From positions 14,509,077 to 14,573,076 of the forward strand of contig NC_044917.1 in NCBI RefSeq assembly GCF_003576645.1: 64,000 nucleotides of DNA, in the 5' to 3' direction. Shown one piece after another: positions 1 through 10,499 of the stretch; the stretch's first letter is position 1; each line of letters starts with the position of its first letter. The position numbers and the translations under genes were made by a program. A model generated the notes under the pieces. The model was not told where the DNA came from and ran no database searches. It saw nothing but the letters and a program-made list of their open reading frames with translations. This DNA comes from Ipomoea triloba. Taxonomy: Eukaryota > Streptophyta > Magnoliopsida > Solanales > Convolvulaceae.

Positions 1-2
1 AA

Positions 3-649
3 TACAGATATCCTCCTTTAGAGCGCTTGAATTTTCATCTGCCAAATGAACAAAACATTTATTTTAATGAGGATGCTCCAATCAATGTGATTGTAGAACG
101 ACATGCAGAAAAACATAGCATGTTTTTGGCTTGGCTTGAGGCAAACAAAAAATACCTTGAGGCAAAGCAACTAACTTATGCAGAGATGCCAACAAAGTTC
201 GTTTGAGAACAAGCAACAAGGGAATTTGATCTAAGACAACGAGGATTCTCAATTGGTTGAGTTTTTTATGTTCCTCCTGGAAGTGGTGAGATGTACTATT
301 TGAGATGTCTTTTGAATGTAATCTGAGGGCTTACGTGAACAATCAATGAGGTGTTGTATGACAATTACCGTGATGCATGTTATGCACTTAGGCTATTGGA
401 AGACGACAAATAATATATTGATGGAATTGTTGAAGCAAGTCAGTGGGCAACTGCAGGAGAGTTAAGAAATTTATTCATAACACAATAATGAATGATGTAA
501 ATTCAAATCAAGGAGGAGTTTTTTTTGTCTACGGTTATGGAGGAACTGGAAAGACATTTGTTTGGAGAACTCTTTCGGCAGCATTGAGATCAAAGGGAAA
601 AATAGTTCTAAATGTCGTGAGATTAATTTTTAAAGCTATGGATTTTTAG
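3..649 (+). pseudogene. Helitron/PIF1-type helicase fragment, broken
   Basis: Reading frame 3 from the window edge to the TGA at 204-206 gives a protein similar to the region before the helicase in plant Helitron replicase-helicases (LERLNFHLPNEQ, then a HAEKHSMFLAWLEANKKYLE-like stretch). Further conserved pieces follow in other frames, with in-frame stops. From 443 a second frame reads NQGGVFFVYGYGGTGKTF; GYGGTGKT at 533-556 is the Walker A (P-loop) motif of PIF1-family helicases. Downstream helicase motifs are missing: the frame closes at 649. The element once encoded a rolling-circle transposition protein with DNA helicase activity; this copy has at least one frameshift and several stops and cannot make it. 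It enters the window from the left, so the Rep domain would lie outside. Confidence 0.8.
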
Positions 650-832
650 CATCTCTGCTTGATTTTGAGTTGGTAGAACTGTATCTATCATTTTCTTACA
701 GTTTGTAATTGAAAAGGAAAATTTTGTGTTGGGAAATAGGTTTTATCTCAAATTGTAGTGGATTTCAATTTAGCAAATGCCGTGAGATTAATTTTTAAAG
801 CTATGGATTTTTAGCATCTTTGCTTGATTTTG
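616..832 (+). repeat. 52-bp direct repeat, 165 bp apart
   Basis: The segment at 616-667 recurs at 781-832 with one mismatch (ATCTCTG versus ATCTTTG). The first copy overlaps the end of the helicase frame, including its stop codon, and the second lies outside any coding similarity. This looks like a local duplication inside the decayed Helitron. Confidence 0.85.
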
Positions 833-2215
833 GCTTTTTGAGGACATAATTGGATTATCATTGTAAGTTTGTTTTGGAGTCTACTTGCCATTCAAGACAC
901 ATACATTAATCTTAATTTTTTTCCCTATAATTCGGACTATCATTGTAGAGCTCAAAATGTGTTGATTGTTAAAGATACCTCCATGAAATGAAGTGCAATA
1001 TTTTTTTTTTGTTTGTACTTGATAACAGGTTTTAAAATTTGTAATTTTAAATATTTTTGTATTAAATTTTTAAAAAAGTTTGATATTTTAATTAATTATC
1101 AATCTTAATTATTAATTCTTATTTTAACTGCAAATGTCTCCATATAAGGTTTTCATATCAAATCAACATAATTAGTATTTGGATTAAAAAAATGTACATT
1201 TCAAGTTAGAGTTTTGGTTGCGTGTGAAAGGCTATGAATTTAGCGAATGGGAGAGATGTATCATTGTTCTTATAACAAAACTTTCACAACATATCATTGA
1301 AAGGAAAATACTTTCTTATAGCAATGTAGGAACTAATGCATTTGTTCCTTGCATGACAATGACACCTTTTGATCTAAGACTACCATTCAAATTTTAAAGG
1401 TGCAATTCATGCTTATGCTGTCATAATAGTACAAATGTAACTTATCATTTTAATGTAACAATAAACTTTAAAATGAACACAATAATAACGTAATTAAACT
1501 TTTAAAAATATTAAATATTGCATTGTATAATTATACTTACATTTTTAGTAAAAGTAAATCTGCTTAGTATCATTACATTAAAACAATACTTATACAATTG
1601 TATTTGTGCATCAAACGGAGAAAATACTAGCCTACTTTAGTATTTCAACCACTAATGTTGTTTACAATGAAATGTTTAGTAATGTGTTATATTTTGTCAT
1701 GTACATAATATACAAGGTTAATTTATTTTTCTCAAAAATTAAAGTATGATTCATGTTTTTTTTTTTTGGTACTTCAAATACCATTAGTATAGTTGTCAGC
1801 TAATAAATAAAAATATTTTTTATCCATTATAACATTACAAACAAATCTTTAATATTTATCTGTGTATTTCACGGGACAATACTAGTATATATATACTCAT
1901 ACACTAACCTAGAGTATCACATGATTAAAAAATATATTTAATATCACACATTAAATACATAGAATACTAGGAGACACATACAAGCCATAAAATCAACAAA
2001 ATCTATTCTAGTATACACATTTTCTAGTTTGCTGAGCTCCTAATATCACTTCGTTAGTTTGTTTAGTTAAAAAAAAAAAATAGTATGATTAGTCCAATTT
2101 ACTCGACAAAAAATTCAACTTTACCTTTCTATGATTTGCGATTTACCTCTGTAATGTCTTTAGTGATAGGTCCTACGCATTTAGGATGAGTCCATTATAT
2201 TTAAGCTGCGATGGA
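833..2215. other. AT-rich region with two Helitron 3'-end-like sites
   Basis: No gene is visible. Two places resemble decayed plant Helitron 3' ends, which finish in CTAG next to a T: around 1600-1630 (a GTGCATCAAACGG arm, then AATACTAG) and around 1861-1886 (CACGGGACAATACTAGT followed by a TA run). Both have the orientation expected for the plus-strand helicase remnant upstream. The hairpins are imperfect, so these are candidates only. Confidence 0.4.
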
Positions 2216-2810
2216 TAATTTATATCGTGGACCAGGGTCCACAGTGCCAATAGTTATGTCGTGGAAGTTACTAAACATATTGGCCTGAAATGTGGAACAC
2301 AAACTCTACATTCACATACACTATATTCTACATTCACAATTTGTAAACTCCACATTCACACATTACAAGATTATATGTTTAGTAACTATATTACCACTGT
2401 TATGCATTCACACATTCAAAACTCTATATTCACAGGTCCTATACTCCATATTCATAACTTGAGAACTCTACATTCACACATTACAGGGTTACAAGTTGCT
2501 AGAACTTCTTAACTCTATTACAGATTCACACATGCATAACTCTACATTCACGATTTCTATACTCCATATTCACAATTTGAAACCTCCACATTCACACATT
2601 TCTGGGCAACTCTACATTCACACAATCACAAGTCTACATTCACGATTTCTATACTCTACATTCACACTTTGAAACTTCTACATTCACACATTTTTGGACA
2701 ACTCTATATTCAGTAATATGTTTACTAATTTTTTTTTTAAAAGACAAAACGACGTAGTTTTGGACCCAGGTCCACCTTGCAAGGTGGACCTGGGTCCACA
2801 GCATAATTTG
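2216..2810. mobile_element. Non-autonomous element with ACATTCACA-repeat core
   Basis: The core is a degenerate array of TCTACATTCACA-like units, many paired with CTCCACATTCAC variants, from about 2300 to 2710. The left end carries CGTGGACCAGGGTCCACAG. The right end carries a palindrome, GGACCCAGGTCC-ACCTTGCAAGGT-GGACCTGGGTCC at 2761-2798, followed by ACAGCATAATTTGC. A close relative with cleaner ends lies at 54162-54740. There is no coding capacity; it must have been moved by another element. The superfamily is not certain because no clear target duplication is visible. Confidence 0.7.
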
Positions 2811-2821
2811 CGCTACATTGC

Positions 2822-3052
2822 ATTGTGGACCTTGGTCCAATATACAGAATGGATAAGTAGCATGTGTATAATGTTATGAATTTATGTATCTTCACCAATA
2901 TAATTATGTACATTATGAATTTCAATTTCATAATGTGTATGTTTATTATGTTAAGTGTTTATGTGTCCCCAAATATATAATTCTGTACCTTATAAAGTCA
3001 AATTCTGTATATTGAACATGGTTCGTAGTGCACGGATCCTGATCCACGATAT
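2822..3052. mobile_element. Small element with GTGGACC-type ends
   Basis: Starts GTGGACCTTGGTCCAATATA and ends in the inverted form ATATTGAACATGG...GGATCCTGATCCAC. The tract ATATACAGAAT at the left is repeated inverted at the right. The interior is AT-rich with TTATGTGT-like units. The termini resemble those of the neighbouring 2216-2810 element, so the two are probably members of one terminal-repeat family lying side by side. Confidence 0.5.
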
Positions 3053-3403
3053 AACGACGGGGACTACATAAATATAAATAATTAACTTTATCAATCTAAA
3101 TATGTGATAAAATATATAAATTTAACCGCTACATTGTTTAATATAAAAGATTAAAAGTACTCTAAAATTCATGAAATGCATTAAAAACGTAATATTCTCT
3201 TCTTCTTTTTTTTTTTTTTTAAACATAACTTTAATTCAACCAAATCCCGCGTCAAATGTAAATCTTAAATATGAATTTCAATCATAAACAATAATATAAC
3301 TTGCGTAAATTTATGTTCGAGATTTGCAATCAATGTGGTTAGAAATAGCATGAAATCAGTGCGAAACTTTCAAAAGAATTTAATTGCTAATCACCGTCAG
3401 ATG

Positions 3404-3475
3404 GCCGTCCTAGCTCAGTGGTAGAGCGCGTGGCTTTTAACCACGTGGTCGTGGGTTCGATCCCCACGGACGGCG
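3404..3475 (+). tRNA. tRNA-Lys (anticodon TTT)
   Basis: A full cloverleaf folds: acceptor arm GCCGTCC (3404-3410) pairs with GGACGGC (3468-3474), discriminator G at 3475; D stem GCTC/GAGC; anticodon stem CGTGG/CCACG with loop CTTTTAA, anticodon TTT at 3436-3438; T stem GTGGG/CCCAC with TTCGATC. This reads AAA/AAG lysine codons. Box A is TAGCTCAGTGG and box B is GGTTCGATCCC, so it should be transcribed by RNA polymerase III. The gene is intronless and of nuclear plant type. The D loop appears one base shorter than the form I would expect (AGCTCAGTTGG). The first run of four or more T downstream is only at about 3540, giving an unusually long trailer. A tRNA-derived retroposon is the alternative, but all stems pair perfectly. 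Confidence 0.9.
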
Positions 3476-3481
3476 TTTGGG

Positions 3482-3502
3482 TATGGGTTCGATCCCCATA
3501 AG
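3482..3502 (+). repeat. Second T-arm/box B copy behind the tRNA
   Basis: Seven bases after the tRNA, TATGGGTTCGATCCCCATA repeats the T arm (GGGTTCGATCCCC) with a new closing stem TATGG/CCATA. It lies inside the likely pol III trailer and could fold as an extra hairpin. It is either a partial tRNA duplication or part of an old tRNA-derived repeat. Confidence 0.6.
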
Positions 3503-4060
3503 TCTTTGGACTGTATAGCCCATTCCCTGAAGGATATAGTTCTTTTTAATATATACTTCGGGCTTATTTCGGCACTGACCCAAAGTAAATAGAAGATATA
3601 TGAAAAAAGTCAACGGCCCAATCCACGAGAGATGAAAATATATACCGGCTCTCCTTTAGTGTTGTTGTTTTTTTTTTTTTTAATATGATTTTAATAAATT
3701 TATTAAAAAATAATTTTTATGAAAATAAATAATAAAAATAATAAATTATTATAATTATTATATTATAAATATAAATAAATAATTTTTCTTTTGTAATATT
3801 TTAGATAAAAACAAATTTATTAATATAAACAATTTTTATTTATATATTTTATGCAAATGTTTATTAAGTATTACATTATGTTTTTTAGTTTGAATTTGAA
3901 ATTGAAGATTTGGATTGGTTTGGTTAAATGATGTTTTGAATTTATATTTAGTAATATAAATGTGGTATTTGTTAAAATAGAAAGATTAAACCTTTAATTT
4001 TAGAATGTTAGAAATTTTATACATGAAGAGATTTGTAGGGAAGGAAAATATTCTCTCTAA
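3503..4060. other. AT-rich spacer, no gene seen
   Basis: Contains T and A runs (about 3669-3682) and TATAA-rich low-complexity sequence up to the start of the LINE. No coding similarity or structured repeat was found. Confidence 0.5.
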
Positions 4061-4197
4061 AGAATAAGTCGATTCCTACTGTTATTATCGTTTATTTTAG
4101 GTAACTTCCCTCCAACCCTAGTCGTTCACGGCGACCGGTGGTGGGGGCAGCGATGTAGCCACCAACGGCATCTGAGGCTCCTCCGGCAGATGTCCGA

Positions 4198-5690
4198 ATG
4201 GTGGACGACGAACCTAACCAACACTCTGTGAAGAATCTTCGGGCTACGAAATGTACCTTTGCCGACACAGTAGCGGCTCAAGCGTCCTTTAATGGTCTAG
4301 AGAATCTGCAAACTGATGGGCATGAGTGGGCATTCGAAGAACCTGAGATTGAATCTAACTCAGAGATGGAGCCGCAGGAGATTTCCGACGGAAGACCAAG
4401 GGTCACGTATCCGAAAGAACTTCAGAGAGAATGGTGTCACGAATGGAGACGTGCGATTATCGTTAAGTATCTAGGTAAATACATCATCTTTAATGTTATG
4501 AACAACCGTCTACCATCCATATGGGGGCTTCAAGGGCGAGTACATCTCATGGATATCGGCTACAATTGCTTTGTTGCTCGCTTTGAGAACAAACAAGACT
4601 ATCTCCACGTTCTTCTCGACGGACCGTGGAAAATTTTTGACAACTACATTGCTACCCAACGTAGTGAACTAGAGTTCAAACCCAAAACGACGAAGATTGC
4701 CAAGATGGCCGTTTGGGTTAGGCTACCGGACTTGTCGGTTGAATATTTCAGAGATGATGCTATAAAACACATCCTAGAAAATGTAGGGAAACCTCTCAAG
4801 TTGGATCATACTACAATGGCAAGAGAGAGGGGAAAATTCGCCCGTGCTGCGGTTGAAATTGATCTTAACAAATCCCTGGTCTCTGAAATATGGGTCAGGA
4901 ACACGGTGCAAATCGTCGAATACGAAGGCCTCCATGTGATATGCTTTGGATGTGGCATTGTAGGACATCGAGAACAATAGTGCCCTCACAACAAAGACGT
5001 AACGCCAGAAAAAACTAGTATGGATTTGAATGGTTCGCCACCTGCTGAGAAGGTTGGGGAACAGTAGTATGAAGTTCCGCCTCCAATCCCAGAACCGATT
5101 GTCGACAAACTGCGATATGGATTATGGATGCTGGTGTCCAGAAAACCCAAAGCAAAAGACAATCGCAAACAATAAAGCCAGCCTAATCATCCGAAACCAG
5201 CACCACGAAAGGGGAACAAACAGTTCGACGTGTTGGCTGATGAAGGTGAGGCAGTTGATACAGTAACAGAACTAAAGCGAAAGGGAAGAAGCACAAAGAG
5301 CCTAGTGAGCACTCCAAAGGTTAGTCACCTTCCCTTCATAAACCCCCTAGAATCACTACAACCCTGTTCCGCCCAAGGCACCCGGGATTACCGCCGGCAA
5401 CCGCCACACTTCCACCCAAAATGGAAGAGGCCGTGGGGGTTCGCAAGTGGCAGTTAGGAACAAAAGTAGAGGTTCTATTCGCGGGGGTACCGCAAGTTGT
5501 GTTCTGACTTCCACGCCTAATGACTGGTTTGGCCGTTTAGAGACATCTGGTTTGTTTCAGTTTGGTGAGTCTCATATTCTTCTTAAGGAGTTTGCCTTTG
5601 AGAACCAACGTACCTTTGACGTTGGTTCGTCTTCGTGTCTTACGCTCGGGGAAGGCGGCCATCAAACTTCCCCCCTTCCCGTTAATTATC
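4198..5690 (+). pseudogene. LINE ORF1 (DUF4283 / zinc-knuckle), broken
   Basis: The first frame (4198-4980) has a DUF4283-type domain at about residues 75-210, typical of the nucleic-acid-binding ORF1 of plant L1-type LINEs (HEWRRAIIVKYLGK, then WGLQGRVHLMDIGYNCFVARF and LDGPWKIFDNYIA). It ends in a CX2CX4HX4C zinc knuckle, CFGCGIVGHREQ-stop-CPH, where a TAG at 4978-4980 falls between the His and the last Cys. The same frame continues with two further stops (TAG 5066-5068; TAA after about 5170). All three stops sit where glutamine is plausible. The likely LINE 5' end is near 4064. The protein would act in the retrotransposition ribonucleoprotein; this copy is dead. Confidence 0.85.
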
Positions 5691-5691
5691 C

Positions 5692-6510
5692 ATGAAGATC
5701 ATTTCGTGGAATTGCAGGGGCATCGCCAATCGCCGGGTTAGGAATCATGTCAAAGATCTCCTGATCACGTCTAAGGCTGATGCTCTTTGCCTTCTTGAGA
5801 TTCATTCGGCTAAGGCTGAGAAAATGGTTGAGTTAGCCGCCAGCTTAGGCAACGACAAGCATTTTCTGGTTGAGTCGCTAGGTTTTGCGGGAGGCCTCCT
5901 CCTCTTCTGGAGGCAGAGTCACATTGATCTAGAGATTGTTAGCCACAACTCCCAAGCCATCCACACCAAGGTGAAGAACCGACTTAATGATCGCTTTTTC
6001 ACTTTTGGTTATGTTCGGCCTAACGTTCTTGCTAAGTGCAGGTTTTGGGATAATTGTAAGACTTTTTCAAGAATAATTCAGGGTCCATGGGTTATTCTTG
6101 GGGACTTTAATGACATCGCAACAAGAGATGAACAATGGGGGAGCTCGGCCGTTAACATACAACACTGTCAAAAATTTGTGGAGGCATCTTCTAGATCCTG
6201 GTGCCTTGGGGTCTAAATTTACCTGGTGCCGGTTTGCGGGGAACAGAATAAGACAGATGAGAAGGCTTGACAGAGTTTTTTGGAACGTTCAAGCTCAGTT
6301 AGCCTTCCTAGAGGCGAAAGTGGCGGTCCTTCTGCGTTTGTATTCGGATCATAACCCCATCCTCTTTATAGAAGAGGCGGACAACCCTCCTGATAGGAGC
6401 CTTCGGCCGGTTCATTTTGAAGCGGCTTGGCTGACTAGGGAGGACTACAAACTCATATGGGAGGAAACAATTGCTAGTAAAAACCGTCCTTCTGTTCTGT
6501 CCTGCGGGAA
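5692..6510 (+). pseudogene. LINE ORF2 endonuclease domain, truncated before RT
   Basis: ATG at 5692 begins MKIISWNCRGIANRRVRNH, the hallmark start of the APE-type endonuclease of plant LINEs. GPWVILGDFNDIA (about 6088-6126) is the second conserved block, and DRVFWN and SDHNPILF are the last. A frameshift near 6190-6210 moves the reading from frame 1 to frame 2 (second part about 6195-6480). HFEAAWLTREDYKLIWEE follows, then similarity stops and no reverse transcriptase is present. LINEs usually lose their 5' end, so loss of the 3' half points to a later deletion or replacement. The hAT fragment begins about 130 bp further on. Confidence 0.85.
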
Positions 6511-6639
6511 CACTCCGAAACATAATAAAAAGACTGAGTTTGCATGTTTGATCACATCAGAGTCTTTTATGCATGGAATGATTATAAATGGGTGACAAAA
6601 CCGCGCATTAATGTCCTATAATCGACCCTGGACTTGACT

Positions 6640-7598
6640 ATTCTTGGCTCTTATCATCATCAAAAAGTTTATAAGTTGCATCCTTAACTATCTTCTCCAA
6701 CTTTCTTCCTCTTTCTTCACCATACATGTCTATCAACAAAATTGAAAGAAATTCCAACTTCTTAGTTGGATCAAGCACAACTACAATGAAAATCAGTTTA
6801 TTCATTTCTTCGGGCTTTCCTCAATACTTCTAAAACTTTTTTATCATTCTGTTAGCCATTAGACTCAATTCAATGTCAGTAGAAGACTGCCACTCACACA
6901 ATATGTTATCAATTGCACTAACTTCTGGTAAATAATTATGTGCAGTGACATACAAGCTGCCAGACACACTAGTTGTCATCTCATAAAAGCACTTTAAGAA
7001 CTTTACCATATTCCTAACATTTTCCCAATCACTTTCAGTTGGAATCCTAGTGGATGCACCTACCAATTCAATTTCAAATTGAGCATCTTGCCTCTCATAT
7101 CTTTCAAATGCTCTTTGATATTTTTCAGCAACATCTAACATTAGGTAGGTGCTATTCCATCTAGCTTGTACATCTAGACAAAGTGATTTATTTGAATCAA
7201 CTTTCTCTCTTTCTGCACAATCTTTAAACTTAGAAAGCCTAGTTGGGGAATTTCTAACAGCAGCTCTAATTGCATTATTTAGATATTTCTTTCAAACCAT
7301 TGTGAACAACTAAATTCAATATATGTGCAGCACACCTCATGTGTAAGTGTTCACCATCTAAAATGCAAGTACCCCAATTCTTTAAAACAGATTTTAATGA
7401 TTTAATCACATTGTCATTAGCACTTGCATTGTCCAATGTGATGCAGAATATTTTATCAACTCGCCATTCAATTAGACACTTTTCAATTGCTTGATTAGTC
7501 AACCAGCCCAAAATTGACTTATCAACTATGTTACCAAACAATGCCATAATGTTCCCCTTAATTCTTAATGTTTCAACTTTTCGTTCATATGTTAACAT
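6640..7598 (-). pseudogene. hAT transposase fragment (RICESLEEPER-like), broken
   Basis: Read from 7598 leftwards the protein shows hAT core blocks in order: IEWRVDKIFCITLDNASAND (the ITLDNASAND block), MRCAAHILNLVV, then after a single-base frameshift near 7276 AAVRNSPTRLSKFKDCA and LDVQARWNSTYLML (classic DVxTRWNSTY), a DUF4413-like region (KFLKCFYEMTTSVSG), and N-KLIFIVVVLDPTKKLEF. Two in-frame stops, TAG and TGA, interrupt KKF-stop-KY-stop-GKPEE near 6829-6820. The N-terminal BED zinc finger and the C-terminal dimerisation domain are missing. The intact family cuts and pastes DNA; this fragment cannot. No terminal inverted repeats are recognisable around it. Confidence 0.85.
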
Positions 7599-7619
7599 GG
7601 GACTGAGTATATTGTTGAG

Positions 7620-8589
7620 AAAAAAATTGTTGCGCCAATATTAATGGCTAGTAGAATGGTACTTGAACTTAAAATGACTCTAAATTATAAGTTTTTTTTT
7701 CCAAGAAACTTCTATCGTTCATATTTAAACATGAAAATACTAATTGATAGCTAAAATTATGCTAAAAGTAAGGGTTTGTGTACTTACTACGTTCAAACCG
7801 ATATAACAAATAGGGGATGCTAATGTACTCCTCATTACTTATGAAATATAAGTTAGGTGTAGTAAGTTTTTAGTACAAAGCATTTGAGAGAAAAGTAATT
7901 AAAGGAGTCAAATAATTTCAATTAGTAATAAACGAGTACAATATGTAGAAATGAGGTGCACAAGAAGGTGTGGATGATCTAGATAATAGAGCCAATAACT
8001 TATTTTATAATAAATCATAATCTTGTGCCACGAACGAGTTGGTTGACATGACACTCTCTAGTTGATGGATGTTGTGTGCTACACAATTTAGCGTGTTAAT
8101 GTTATCAAATAGCTATGGTAACATGGTAGTGTAGGTTAGTTAGTCGGACCCCTACAAGACAAACTGATCGAGTGAGTAAATTTCCTAACTATAGCATATT
8201 GGTCCGACTTTAGTCTTATAAAATGTTAATTCGTTGGGCATTATCTATTAAGCTTATTGTTTGAGTTATTGGACTAGCGAAGTTGCCTTATAGTTCATCA
8301 CTAATATTTACAAAGTAAAAAATTTGAATCCACTATTAAAAGAAAACTAAAAATGTCAAAAAATTTCAATTAGAAATGTGTTTTCTCAAAAAATAACATA
8401 ATAAAATATGTAAATATTTCTATGTGCAAAAAACCAATGGCAAAAAATTTGTGGATGAACCCCGGTAAAAATCAAGGGCAAAAAACTTACAAATAATTCT
8501 ATATGCACTCCTAATTCTTACTTTCATTTTTATTCCATATGACATGGTACACCTTGATTTCTTAATTTAATAGGGGTCATGATGCTTAT
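7620..8589. other. Non-coding region, nothing recognised
   Basis: AT-rich sequence with many stops in all frames and no terminal repeats, tandem repeats or coding similarity that I can identify. It separates the hAT fragment from the next element. Confidence 0.5.
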
Positions 8590-8751
8590 TAGGGTGTAAA
8601 TGAACCGAGCCGCTTGCAAGCGACTTTGTCAAAGTTCGGTCAAAATCGAGCTCGAACTGAATTCGAGCAGCTTGTTTAATAATCGAGCCGAACTCGAGCT
8701 CAAATATTCTAAACTTGTGACTCATCGAGCCACTGGCGCCTGGTGAGCCAC

Positions 8752-8755
<4 letters not shown>

Positions 8756-8789
<34 letters not shown>
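8756..8789. repeat. (TA)n microsatellite
   Basis: Perfect TA dinucleotide run inside the hAT-like element, followed by a T run. Confidence 0.95.
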
Positions 8790-8793
<4 letters not shown>

Positions 8794-9220
8794 TTTTTTT
8801 TTTTGAAATTTAGAAAACTAAAATCTTTTAATACTTAAAAATTAATTTTGAAACCCCAGCCCCCAAAATACCTACCCCTAATTCTCTGCACTCGCCCCTT
8901 CTATCGCTTCCCCCAAGCCCCAGCCGACAGCTACCCCGACGAAGAAGACAGTCGACAACTGCCGAGTTCCGACAGCTACTCCGGTCTCCGCCTCCGCCCT
9001 TGCCGACGACGAAGCTGCTGCCCGGTCTCCGCCTCAGCCCCTGCCAACGACGAAGTTGCTGACTCTGAACTTAGCCTCCCCTGTGAACCAAGGTAGCGCT
9101 TCCTGGATTACTGCAGTGAAATTTATAATGTGTGCTGGTTTGCAATTGATTTATAATTTTGGTTAATGTTTCATGTTATTCACTCCCAACTCGCTTTCTG
9201 TTTCTTGATATTTAAATTTT

Positions 9221-9446
9221 CAATTGCTGTTCATTTTATTTTTACTTTGCCCTCGATTTAATGTGCTTTGGGTGAATATTATTTAAGTAGTCTTTTGAAA
9301 TGCTAATTTCTAATGCATTATCAATGCATTTTTCAATTGCTGTTCATTCTATTTTTACTTTGCCCTCGATTTATTGTGCTTTGGGTGAATATTATTTAAG
9401 TAGTCTTTTGAAATGCTAATGGCTAATGCATTATCAATTGTGTATT
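9221..9446 (+). repeat. 113-bp tandem duplication
   Basis: The unit beginning CAATTGCTGTTCATT at 9221 repeats at 9334 with few mismatches. It is followed to about 9720 by degenerate shorter units built on TGCTAATGGCTTTATTTTGA and AATGCATTATCAA, so the stretch 9221-9720 has grown by repeated slippage inside the element. Confidence 0.85.
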
Positions 9447-9921
9447 TAAGTATATGCTAATGGCTTTATTGTTTAAGTATATGCTAATGGCTTTATTTTG
9501 AAATGCATTATCAACTGTGAAATGCTAATTATATAAGTATATGTTAATGGCTTTATTTTGAAATGCATTATCAAGTGTGTATACAATAGCTTTAGGTTTT
9601 CTTATGATTCATTATCAGAAATTGACAAATTGTTGATGGCTTTATTTTGAAATGCATTATTGCCATTAGCATACAATAGCTAATTAGCTAATTGCTAATG
9701 GCTTTATTTTGAAATGAATTATCACACTTTTTTAGTTTTGAATTTCTTAAATTGTGTAAATGTATTGTCATATAACATACTTGTCTGGCTATTTTTAATT
9801 ACTTTCATTTGTTATCTAAGATTATGCATATTTTTTGCAAATTGAACATATATTTCTTGTTTTGAACTGCTTATCCCGGAAGAAATATCTTGAAATGTAC
9901 ATGGAATCAAGGATCACTGTT

Positions 9922-10040
9922 GTAGTGTTGTTGACTTGTAGTTTGATGTGAAGTTGTGAACTTATTTTGAATGCTTTGAACAGTGTTGTTGACTTGTGTT
10001 TGATGTGAATTTGTGAACTTGTTTTGAGTGCTTTGAACAT
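9922..10040 (+). repeat. About 60-bp tandem duplication
   Basis: TGTTGTTGACTTGT...TGTGAACTTATTTTGAATGCTTTGAACA occurs twice back to back with a handful of differences, close to the right end of the hAT-like element. Confidence 0.8.
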
Positions 10041-10499
10041 TGAAGTTTGGACTTTTGAGTTTTTAAAGTTTTTTTTTTTTTTTTTTAAAATTATTTATGT
10101 ATGGGTACAAGTGCATCAATTTTTATTATTAATGAAAACATGAAGTTAAATAGGACGAACTCGAGCTCGAACCTGAGCATAAAATTTTGAGCAACCTTAC
10201 TTGATCTCGAGCTAGTGCTCAAATTCGAGCCATTTCGAGTCGAACTTTGGCTCGAGCTCGAGTTCAAGTTCGAACAGTCGAGCTAATGAAGAGCTCGAGC
10301 TCGAGCTCAACCTCGGCTTGACTCGTTTACACCCCTAAATTGCTTATCCATTCATTTTTTTCTTCCTCCAATCAAATGTGAACACAAGTGGAAGTAAAAG
10401 TTGGGAGTAGGTCTTTGCCTTTTTTGGAGTCCATGAAGTATTTTTCAAAATTTACCCTGGTAACGTATTTCTACGCCCATCAAAATCCTACTAAGGACT

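Larger units (their letters stand above)
8590..10337. mobile_element. Non-autonomous hAT-like element with CTCGAG-rich ends
   Basis: The left end TAGGGTGTAAATGAACCGAG and the right end, read on the opposite strand, TAGGGGTGTAAACGAGTCAA form inverted terminal repeats. TGCTTAT occurs at 8583-8589 and again at 10341-10347, three bases past the right end, compatible with a slightly eroded 8-bp hAT target duplication. Both subterminal zones are packed with GAGCTCGA/CTCGAGC motifs in both orientations (about 8600-8740 and 10160-10320), the arrangement where hAT transposases bind. The interior contains a TA microsatellite, a C-rich exon-like block (8848-9096) ending near an AAGGTAGC splice-donor-like site, and tandem repeats. 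No transposase is encoded. Confidence 0.7.

Noticed and set aside
8848..9096. Open frame rich in proline and arginine
   Set aside because: It lies in a C-rich exon-like block of a non-autonomous hAT element, has no recognisable domain and is probably chance.
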